Positions 25,101 through 30,999 of a stretch of DNA of 53,967 bases are shown piece by piece. This DNA comes from an uncultured Lachnospiraceae bacterium (lineage in GTDB: Bacteria > Bacillota > Clostridia > Lachnospirales > Lachnospiraceae), in contig CAMOIJ010000015.1 of NCBI GenBank assembly GCA_946615865.1, positions 1 to 53,967 of the forward strand, in the 5' to 3' direction. Position 1 is the stretch's first letter. Every line of letters begins with the position of its first letter. Under the pieces are notes generated by a model. It did no database searches. It saw only the letters and a list, made by a program, of their open reading frames with translations, and had not been told where the DNA came from. The position numbers were made by a program, and so were the translations under genes.

Positions 25101-25900
25101 ACACATGTATCTCCTATGAAGTCGCCTCCTTCCAGAACTGCCGTCGCAGGCGTCAGAAAAGAGCCGGACATAGTCACTCTAAGCTTCGTGTAGCCCCATC
25201 CTCGTCTTCTTACAGCGATCCGGTATTCCGCGGTCCCCGGCTCCCTGCCGGAACTTCCGATCTCCAGGATCTCCGTCCTGATCTCTTTTATATCGGTGAG
25301 AAACTCAACGGGGTCCTTCCCGCAAGTAGCGATCAGGAACTCCTCCACATTCTGCTCATTGCCGGGATACTGCGAGAGCCCTCTGTACAGCATTCTCTCT
25401 TCTTCCGTGACCAGCGACTGCGCGAAATCCTTTCTGTAAAAGAGTTTCACAGCGCTCCCCCAGTCCTCGTCAGCAAGCGTCAAAAACCTCTCAGCCGCAG
25501 AGTTCCGATTTGGTATCTCCTGCAGCTCTCTTCCCGCCACCTGCGGTGTCACAGCTTCAGCCTTAAAGGGAATCCTGTACTCTCCGCAGTTGGACACGAT
25601 CCCTATCGTCCCCTCACAGACATCTCCATCCGTAAGAGTCCCGGCGTCAAACCGCCAGCTGATCCTGTCCGGATTCTCCGCGAAACTGTCCCTTCTTAGC
25701 TGCATGCGGAAGTTATCCGATATCAGAAATCCCGTAACCGCAGTTCCCTGCGCACCGGCCACCACGAACTGCCCCTCCGCGACCGCACCGGGCGCCACAG
25801 TAAAGTTTATCTTATCAGGCGTGATGCTCAGGCCCTTGTCCGAAATATTATATTCCTCGTCAGCCATATTCGCGGCTGTGTATAACTCTCGATATCCCAT
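22115..25900 (-). CDS. Large beta-sandwich/helical-repeat protein (DUF5717-like)
   Basis: 1261-residue cytoplasmic protein. Residues 20-115 form an immunoglobulin-like beta domain (LSITPDKINFTVAPGAVAEG to YRIPFKAEAV), and a second beta domain lies near 215-310 (EYRIAVRRRGWGYTKLRVTM to IQIPVEIIYRRR). The remaining 900 residues are helical repeats resembling degenerate TPRs, with a C-terminal beta-rich part (residues about 1100-1200). No signal peptide or membrane helix. It matches, from memory, the DUF5717 group of Lachnospiraceae. The start at 25900 is chosen because the promoter -10 box is at 25942-25947, which excludes the ATG at 25939, and GGAG lies 9 bases before it. First gene of the three-gene cluster; function unknown. 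Confidence 0.8.
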   Translation of the reverse strand: MGYRELYTAANMADEEYNISDKGLSITPDKINFTVAPGAVAEGQFVVAGAQGTAVTGFLISDNFRMQLRRDSFAENPDRISWRFDAGTLTDGDVCEGTIGIVSNCGEYRIPFKAEAVTPQVAGRELQEIPNRNSAAERFLTLADEDWGSAVKLFYRKDFAQSLVTEEERMLYRGLSQYPGNEQNVEEFLIATCGKDPVEFLTDIKEIRTEILEIGSSGREPGTAEYRIAVRRRGWGYTKLRVTMSGSFLTPATAVLEGGDFIGDTCVFTYKVEKHRLHAGRNFGRIIFRSPYQEIQIPVEIIYRRRSDARARQERESRRALIEMMRHYERLHTGWARQAQGLESGVDDGEWLRQADELVKRLSFLRRDSILPRLYAAQIFLMENRIHQAVTELESVRRKLAGAAPGEVLEMGYSQYKGESDIEYCYRQFLTALAYNDADVITPRVGRILRERYRRNPSDWRISWMMMQLLPEYAPGLPARWNFLKKQYMNGSRSPILYLEAWDMIHADPSYLSLQEDRRTGRYGGDAFERQVLLYAIRKELLDPQTMESVLERSDRRREFSRSLYRILTTAYGQERMRGMQPAILKSICTLLIRGNKTGPDYFVWYSRAVDKELSLMRLSECFLQSMPEDYEGVIPDSVMRNTFRGSMLSNGSRAYFYRYLYQNRERYPDVFRQCAEDIRSFLEVQISEHRMSENLAALYTAALTDAQIRPQNAGDLTKLSYLSHLRTTHLYMKRAVTIYAQSSKERTYPIENGNCVLPIYGEDNRIFLEDAQHNRYTASVPYTCDRMMDPVQAPDQVSVQEMTDLPFALEISGAAGESFEVTDETLQYCEILVRSSGIASSYRIRLKLRLMDYYERTGDQEKLRAMAGTLEPGDLSADDRVRTIGIMARCGMYAEAAEWLTAGGTDQCPAELLAAAALGAAADAGEDERKLEQAGKIAWAAFERGDHRSDVLALILHSYNGLTKDLLRVRDTILEFAEDDKDPLFTAAEDRLLSQILFSGEMAANQEDLLLRQYRRGDNHRALAAAGISQYCHYVFAEWRSMDSDIMKLITMADREGHALPAICRLAYLKTLADRTDSFTEGEADTAKRFMISLLREEIVFPFYRQFAGAGPALRLYDRETMIEYHNPAGVRGARGHVVIHCALERGGRQDPFMAREMKEMVRGFYVSSFFLFYGEQVHYFITDDPEEKNIVESGTIGQDARIDQAQTDRFAQIDAISRAAALREREKTVQLLSEYTKKEYLTAALFGAEEENDVIYQTT

Positions 25901-25941
25901 AGTCTTATGCTCCGAACCACATAGTTTCCCAATATACAAGC

Positions 25942-25947
25942 ATTATA
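25942..25947 (-). promoter_or_regulatory. -10 element of the DUF5717-DUF5716-TPR operon
   Basis: Perfect TATAAT on the minus strand, about 42 bases before the chosen start codon. The -35 is poor (TACTGT at 17 bases), so an activator or weak basal expression is possible. Confidence 0.55.
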
Positions 25948-25978
25948 GCATGGAATTCCTTTGAACAGTATAATCGAG

Positions 25979-26240
25979 GGAGGGTATACCCTTTCATTCA
26001 CTCCGATTTCAAGGACGGGGATGATTCATTTGAAGTGCGGGAGCATATACCCCGTCATGCACTCCGGTTTCACGGATGGGGAAATTGGTTTAATTGAAAG
26101 AGCTGGCACGAAAGTGCCATCTCTTGTTGTCTATTGTGTTTCCCCATCCGTGAAAAGTCGTTTATGACGGGGTATATGCTCCCGCTCAGTAATGGTATTG
26201 CCCATTTCTTGAAAAGCCGTTAATGAAGGTTATACGCTCC
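25979..26240. repeat. Complex palindromic element, copy 1
   Basis: Nested palindrome. The inner arms 26037-26083 and 26139-26185 match as inverted repeats over about 47 bp, except for a central 11-base segment. The left arm carries GCACTCCGGTTTCACGG and the right arm AAACGACTTTTCACGG. Between them is a GGCAC-GAAA-GTGCC hairpin (26098-26125). Outer, more diverged arms lie at 25981-26023 (GGTATACCCTTTCATTCACT) and 26191-26240. The arms share a unit pattern TATACCC-TCA-AC-TTTCA-GGA-GGG. Confidence 0.85.
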
Positions 26241-26458
26241 AGCATTTATTCCTTTTCCAAGGTTTTAGAAAGGATTTGATAATTGTCTACGGTTTTCAGT
26301 TGTCTGTTTCGGCATAGAAGCAGCGAACTCAAAAAAGTGCGTCCATGCAATAAATTAAAATATGACTTTTTATTACATATTCCTTTAAATCTTAATTATT
26401 TAAGGGAAAGATATTATTTAATCAAGTTGATGTATAAGAATTAAACTAATACTTACGT
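26241..26458. other. AT-rich tract without gene
   Basis: About 220 bases much richer in A+T than the surroundings (for example ATATGACTTTTTATTACATA). No ORF with a ribosome site and no clear consensus promoter pair. Confidence 0.6.
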
Positions 26459-26465
26459 CCGCCAG

Positions 26466-26590
26466 CCCTGACATCCGGCATCTGCGCGATGTGCCGTCCC
26501 CGGCGACGGGAACTCAGGGATATCAGACTCAGGCATACCTTCCCGTCGGAACAAGCGATTGTATCGCGCATCTGCCGTCTGTCAAGGCCA
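26466..26590. other. Long imperfect hairpin, possible structured RNA
   Basis: Stacked complementary blocks GACA/TGTC, GGCA/TGCC, TGCGCGAT/ATCGCGCA and CGACGGGAA/TTCCCGTCG, separated by small internal loops of equal or similar size, make one stem of about 120 bases. Two further GC-rich hairpins follow (GCCAAGCCGC with GCGGTGGC at 26590-26615). No protein frame is convincing. Confidence 0.6.
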
Positions 26591-26750
26591 AGCCGCTTCG
26601 CGGTGGCTGGTTTTGTACCCGGTGGAAAGATGCCGGCTCAGGTAATCTAGGGATATCCTTTTGTGAAAACCAAAGGGTTTCGTTGCAGCCTAGCCTTCAA
26701 CAAATGCCGGGGCAGTAGTAGCGGAAGCAAAGCCTATCTTTCAGTTGCTC

Positions 26751-27200
26751 TGATAGAGCCCTTAGCGCCACCTCTAAGGGCTCTGTTTGGTCATCCATGG
26801 AGAGGCCTGATCACGGTTGCTGTAATTGAGTCCTTAGGGTCACCTCTAAGGGCTCTGTTTGGTCATCCACGGAGAGGCCTGATCACGGTTGCTGTAATTG
26901 AGCCCTTAGGGTCACCTCTAAAGGCTCTGTTTGGTCATCCACAGAGAGGCCTGATCACGGTTGCTGTAATTGAGCCCTCAGGGTCACCTCTAAGGGCTCT
27001 GTTTGGTCATCCACGGAGAGGCCTGATCACGGTTGCTGTAATTGAGCCCTTAGGGTCACCTCTAAGGGCTCTGTTTGGTCATCCACAGAGAGGCCTGATC
27101 ACGTTTGCTGTAATTGAGTCCTTAGCGCCACCTCTAAGGGCTCTGTTTGGTCATCCACAGAGAGGCCTGACCACCATTGCTGTAATTGAGCCCTTAGAGG
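26751..27200. repeat. Six-unit 72-bp tandem hairpin array
   Basis: Unit starts, taken at GTTTGG, lie at 26785, 26857, 26929, 27001, 27073 and 27145, exactly 72 bases apart. Each has a GAGCCCTTAG/CTAAGGGCTC hairpin and a TGGTCA/TGATCA pair around CCACGGAGAGGCC. A partial seventh hairpin arm ends at about 27200. Because 72 is divisible by 3 a 252-codon frame runs through it with a 24-residue repeat, but every unit-to-unit substitution I checked changes the amino acid, and the GTG start at 26663 lacks a ribosome site. Confidence 0.9.
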
Positions 27201-27248
27201 GTATCATAAGGTCAGACAAACGTCGGAAGAAGAAAAACCATAAGCAAG

Positions 27249-27455
27249 GGAACGTATACCCTTTCAGCAACGACTTTTCACGGACGGGCAATACACTGGC
27301 GAGCCGAAGCATATACCCCGTCATAAACGACTTTTCACGGATGGGGAAGAACCGCAGACAAAAAAAGAGATGGCACCCTCGTGCCATCTCTTATAATTAC
27401 ATTAGTCTTCCCCATCCGTGAAATCGGAGTGCATGACGGGGTATATGCTCCGGCT
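27249..27455. repeat. Complex palindromic element, copy 2 (inverted relative to copy 1)
   Basis: Arms 27301-27349 and 27408-27455 match the 47-bp arms of copy 1, but the arm with AAACGACTTTTCACGG is now on the left and that with GCACTCCGATTTCACGG on the right, so this copy is reversed. Its core hairpin AGATGGCAC/GTGCCATCT is followed on the minus strand by TTTTTTT, making a terminator. The left outer unit is present (27249-27292). The right outer unit is missing where htpG begins. Confidence 0.85.
27361..27393 (-). terminator. htpG terminator supplied by palindromic element
   Basis: Minus strand: AAGAGATGGCAC, loop GAGG, GTGCCATCTCTT, then TTTTT. A 12-bp perfect stem, about 70 bases past the htpG stop codon. 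Confidence 0.85.
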
Positions 27456-27462
27456 AATCAGA

Positions 27463-29574
27463 TTATTCTTCTTCTCCCTGCTTCGTCAGCATCAGCATGA
27501 TCTCGTTGGACCTTACGATGAACCCTGCCATATCTTCAGCGGACAAAGGCGCGTTCTGGATCTGCGCCAGGTCGTAGAGCTGCTGGCAGATCATCTTTGT
27601 GTTCTTGTCCTCTTCGTGCTCCATGACATACTTGACCAGAGGGTGCTTAGCGTTGAGGATGAGGGTCTGGCCTTCCTTTGCAAAGCTGTCCAGTCCCATG
27701 GGCATGCCGGAAGCGGCGTACATCTTCATCATGTCTGCCATTCTGCGGCTCTGTTCGTCCACGGTAAGCATGGATGCGGTCTTCTTGTCGCGGAGATTCT
27801 CGAGTTTGACGCTGAGCTTGTCGTTCTTTACGGCCTTGCGGATCATCTTCTCGAGTTTCTCAGACTCTTCTTTAAGTGTCTCGGCAGCTTTCTTGCCTGT
27901 GCGGGACTTGAGGGCCTCCTGGATATCCGCGTCAATCCTTGCGAAGTGCAGTCCCTCATTCTTAGCTTCCAGCTGCTGGATGAAGGGCTGGTCGATCGTG
28001 TGCTCGAGGATAAAGGCCTGCATCTTGTTGTCGCGGAACATGCGGATGTACTGGCTCTGCTGCTGGGGATCTGTCACATAGTAGATCGTGTGGTCCACGA
28101 CCTCTTCTTCCTTCTTCTCATCAGTTTCGACCTTTTCGCCGTTCTCGTCGACAACTTCCGCCTCGACCTTCTCGCCATTCTCATCAGTTGCGGTCTCTGC
28201 GGCTTTCTCCTCATCTTCGGCCTCGGGATCGATCCTGTTGACATTGAGGGCCTCGGGAGTGGTCAGATACTTGCCGTCAAGATCCTTGAACAGGATGTAA
28301 TCCGTCATTCTTGTGCAGAACTTGTCGTCCTTGAGGCAGCCGTACTTGATGAAGGGGCTGATGTCATCCCAGTACTTGTCGTAGTTCTCTTTATCGGTCT
28401 TGCACATGCCGGCGAGCTTATCCGCAACCTTCTTTGTGATGTAATCGCTGATCTTCTTCGCGAAGCCGTCGTTCTGGAGCGCGCTTCTTGAGACGTTCAG
28501 AGGAAGGTCAGGGCAGTCGATCACGCCCTTGAGGAGCATCAGATACTCCGGGATGACTTCCTTGATGTTGTCGGCGATGAACACCTGGTTGTTGTAGAGT
28601 TTGATCACGCCCTCGGCGGACTCGTACTCGAGATTGAGCTTCGGGAAATACAGAATACCCTTGAGGTTGTAAGGATAGTCCATGTTCAGGTGGATCCAGA
28701 ACAGGGGCTCCTTGTAGTCTCTGAAGACGTTTCTGTAGAACTCTTTGTATTCCTCTTCGGTACACTCGCTGGGATTCTTGCCCCAGAGCGGATGCGTGTC
28801 ATTGAGAAGGATCGGGCGCCTGCGGATCTTAAGCTTCTTCTCCTCGGGCTCCTTGCCATCCTCCTTCTTCTCGGGCTCGATGACCTCGATCACTACGTCG
28901 TCGGGTCTTCTTTCAGATTCTTTGATCGTCTCCGTTGCGCTGGTGTCCTTCTCGGAGAGATAAATCTCTGTGGGCATGAAGGAGCAGTACTTCTCGATCA
29001 CTTCCTGAGCCTTGTAGTAGTTGGCAAACTCAACGCAGTCCTCGGTAAGGTGCAGTGTTACGGTCGTGCCAAAAGACTGCCTGCTGCCCTTGTCCATGGA
29101 GTAGGTGCTGCCGCCGTCGCACTCCCAGTGTACCGGCTCTGCGCCTTCCTGATAGGAAAGGGTATCGATGGTCACCAGATCTGCCACCATAAATGCACTG
29201 TAGAAGCCCAGTCCGAAGTGACCGATAATCTGGTCGTCGCTGGTCTTGTCTTTATATTTTGCCAGGAAAGCTTCCGCTCCGGAAAACGCGATGTTGTTGA
29301 TGTACTCTCTGACCTCGTCCGCCGTCATGCCGATGCCGTTGTCGGATACAGTGATGGTCCTGTCCGCAGGGCTGACTACGATATCGATCCTCGCTTTGTA
29401 GTCCTCCGGAAGTGTGAAATCGCCGACCACGTCAAGCTTTTTGAGTTTAGTGATCGCGTCGCATCCGTTGGAGATCAGTTCTCTGTAGAAAATATCGTGG
29501 TCGCTGTACAGCCACTTCTTGATAATGGGAAACATGTTCTCGCTGTTAATGGACAAAGATCCTTTTTCTGCCAT
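27463..29574 (-). CDS. htpG: Molecular chaperone HtpG (Hsp90)
   Basis: 703-residue Hsp90 homodimer chaperone. The N-terminal GHKL ATPase shows SNGCDAITKL, TVSDNGIGMTADEVREY and GHFGLGFYSAFMVAD. The middle domain contains FWIHLNMDYPYNLKGILYFP and PLNVSRSALQ. An acidic insertion lies near residues 455-500 (DPEAEDEEKAAETATDENG and following), variable in Hsp90s. AAAGGAGAT precedes the ATG. A perfect CIRCE operator and a consensus promoter upstream imply HrcA repression. It ends within 8 bases of the palindromic element, which supplies the terminator. Confidence 0.98.
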   Translation of the reverse strand: MAEKGSLSINSENMFPIIKKWLYSDHDIFYRELISNGCDAITKLKKLDVVGDFTLPEDYKARIDIVVSPADRTITVSDNGIGMTADEVREYINNIAFSGAEAFLAKYKDKTSDDQIIGHFGLGFYSAFMVADLVTIDTLSYQEGAEPVHWECDGGSTYSMDKGSRQSFGTTVTLHLTEDCVEFANYYKAQEVIEKYCSFMPTEIYLSEKDTSATETIKESERRPDDVVIEVIEPEKKEDGKEPEEKKLKIRRRPILLNDTHPLWGKNPSECTEEEYKEFYRNVFRDYKEPLFWIHLNMDYPYNLKGILYFPKLNLEYESAEGVIKLYNNQVFIADNIKEVIPEYLMLLKGVIDCPDLPLNVSRSALQNDGFAKKISDYITKKVADKLAGMCKTDKENYDKYWDDISPFIKYGCLKDDKFCTRMTDYILFKDLDGKYLTTPEALNVNRIDPEAEDEEKAAETATDENGEKVEAEVVDENGEKVETDEKKEEEVVDHTIYYVTDPQQQSQYIRMFRDNKMQAFILEHTIDQPFIQQLEAKNEGLHFARIDADIQEALKSRTGKKAAETLKEESEKLEKMIRKAVKNDKLSVKLENLRDKKTASMLTVDEQSRRMADMMKMYAASGMPMGLDSFAKEGQTLILNAKHPLVKYVMEHEEDKNTKMICQQLYDLAQIQNAPLSAEDMAGFIVRSNEIMLMLTKQGEEE

Positions 29575-29651
29575 GTCTTTTATCTCCTTTACTATCTATA
29601 TGATCTTAAATGATTAACTGTGTAATAGGCGTCTGTGCCTGTCTAACAGAG

Positions 29652-29680
29652 AGTTTAGTATTCCCAAAGGTAAATGTCAA
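29652..29680 (-). promoter_or_regulatory. htpG promoter
   Basis: TTGACA and TAAACT on the minus strand with a 17-base spacer, 75 bases upstream of the ATG. Confidence 0.85.
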
Positions 29681-29687
29681 CAAATAA

Positions 29688-29714
29688 TTAGCACTCATTA
29701 AACATGAGTGCTAA
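29688..29714. promoter_or_regulatory. CIRCE operator (HrcA site)
   Basis: TTAGCACTC, nine bases, GAGTGCTAA: an exact match to the CIRCE consensus. It ends 7 bases upstream of the htpG -35 box rather than overlapping the transcription start. Confidence 0.95.
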
Positions 29715-29735
29715 CAATCTCTCTTTTGCAGATAT

Positions 29736-30425
29736 TTACTGTCCGATCTCTTCCTCCTCCCTGGTCTCCTGCCCCAGGTAGGAATTCCCGAAATACTTGG
29801 CGTATACTTCGGAAAAGCCCGGCGTCTCGGTCAGTTCCGGAATATCCGCCAATGCTACCGTATCCCATAGTTTCTCATTGAGGTCGTAATCCAGCGTAGT
29901 GCAGAAGCTGTCATATCTCTCCTCGAAGGATGTACCTACGCTCTTGTACACCTTTTGAGCCAGCGCATACTGCTCAAAGAGCTTGCGCAGCGTATCTTCT
30001 TCGATCCCGAGATACTCCCTCTCCTCCGCGGACAGCCCTTCGTAATACTCGGTTTCCGCTTCATCGGCGAGGCTTTCTTCGGAATCCGTCAGCATAATGT
30101 TGTCCTGTACTGCCAGAAGCAGCATCACCTTAAGCCTGGAAGCCTCCGAGAGGGCTCTCTGCTCGATAGACTCCCTCAGTTCTCCTCCTTCGGCCCCCTC
30201 CCAGACTCCGTGGCCGAAGGTCCTCTCGCAGTGTTTCTGAAGGTTGAGGAGAAAGACATTGTATTCCGAGATCAGGCACCGGGTATTTCCGACTCTGAAC
30301 AGTTCGTCCTTCTCGAATCCCCTGGTCATGACCAGTCTCCGCCCACAGCCGGACAGAAGCAGAGAACAGATCACGAATATAACCGGAAGAACAGCGCGTA
30401 CTGCTCTCTTTGAGATTTTCCACAT
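29736..30425 (-). CDS. SurA/PrsA N-terminal-like lipoprotein without PPIase domain
   Basis: 229-residue lipoprotein: signal peptide VLPVIFVICSLLLSGC with Cys about 27, then a mostly helical body. The stretch ELFRVGNTRCLISEYNVFLLNLQK followed by IEQRALSEASRLKVMLLLAVQDNIMLTDSEE resembles the N-terminal chaperone part of SurA/PrsA foldases (first helices, then 'isolate' helices), but no parvulin domain follows. The acidic C-terminus ends EEEEIGQ. GGAG precedes the ATG. It follows folA by 66 bases. A role in folding or assembling exported proteins is inferred. Confidence 0.65.
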   Translation of the reverse strand: MWKISKRAVRAVLPVIFVICSLLLSGCGRRLVMTRGFEKDELFRVGNTRCLISEYNVFLLNLQKHCERTFGHGVWEGAEGGELRESIEQRALSEASRLKVMLLLAVQDNIMLTDSEESLADEAETEYYEGLSAEEREYLGIEEDTLRKLFEQYALAQKVYKSVGTSFEERYDSFCTTLDYDLNEKLWDTVALADIPELTETPGFSEVYAKYFGNSYLGQETREEEEIGQ

Positions 30426-30491
30426 AAACTCACTCCGTCCTTTCCGTAATGAGTAAGCAGCGATCGCCGCTGCTATTTCAATATGTTTCTC

Positions 30492-30983
30492 TTACTTTTT
30501 CCTCTCGTATCGCACGAAAGTGTAAGCGATGTCAAAATATGTCTGCTCGTCACTGTCCGCTGTCACCTCCCAATCCGGATCTTCGTCCAGGTTGGGGAAA
30601 TAGGCGTCCGCCTCATAGGCGTAATCGATCTTTGTGATATGAGCTGTGTCGCAGTAAGGAAGCATCTGCCTGTAGATACTCTCTCCGCCTATGATATAGA
30701 CGTCCTCAGAAGGATAGGAGCGCAGTTCTCCCAGCAGTTCCTCGATGCTGTGTACGACCGTCGCGTTTTTAACCTTGTAGGAGGGGTTTGTGGACAACAC
30801 AATGTTTATCCTGCGGTCCAGAGGCTGCGCCATGGGGAAAGTCTCCAGTGTCTTTCTTCCGTAAACAATGACCTTGTCAAGCGTCTCCTGCCTGAACATC
30901 CTGTGGTCACCGGGTATCCGGACCAGAAGCTGTCCCTTGTTTCCTATAGCCCAGTTTCGGTCCACTGCCGCGATTAAATTCAT
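30492..30983 (-). CDS. folA: Dihydrofolate reductase
   Basis: 163-residue NADPH-dependent enzyme that regenerates tetrahydrofolate. Signature features are MNLIAAVDRNWAIGNKGQLL (residues 1-20), VIVYGRKTLETFP, then VYIIGGESIYRQMLP and the C-terminal FVRYERK. In the substrate site the acidic residue expected near position 27 is Asp in RIPGDHRMFR. No thyA is adjacent. It lies 16 bases after the beta-CASP gene. Confidence 0.96.
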   Translation of the reverse strand: MNLIAAVDRNWAIGNKGQLLVRIPGDHRMFRQETLDKVIVYGRKTLETFPMAQPLDRRINIVLSTNPSYKVKNATVVHSIEELLGELRSYPSEDVYIIGGESIYRQMLPYCDTAHITKIDYAYEADAYFPNLDEDPDWEVTADSDEQTYFDIAYTFVRYERKK

Positions 30984-30999
30984 AGATTTGTATCTCCTG

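Noticed and set aside
26466..26740. RNase P RNA, tmRNA or 6S RNA
   Set aside because: The conserved core motifs that I know for those RNAs (for example a GAGGAAAGTCC block, or a TTCAA-containing tRNA-like end) are absent.
26751..27200. CRISPR array
   Set aside because: Units are near-identical over the whole 72 bases with no variable spacers, and no cas gene is present.
26663..27421. 252-codon plus-strand ORF with 24-residue repeats (start GTG)
   Set aside because: No ribosome site, all compared unit differences are nonsynonymous, it runs into an unrelated palindrome, and periodicity divisible by 3 explains the open frame.
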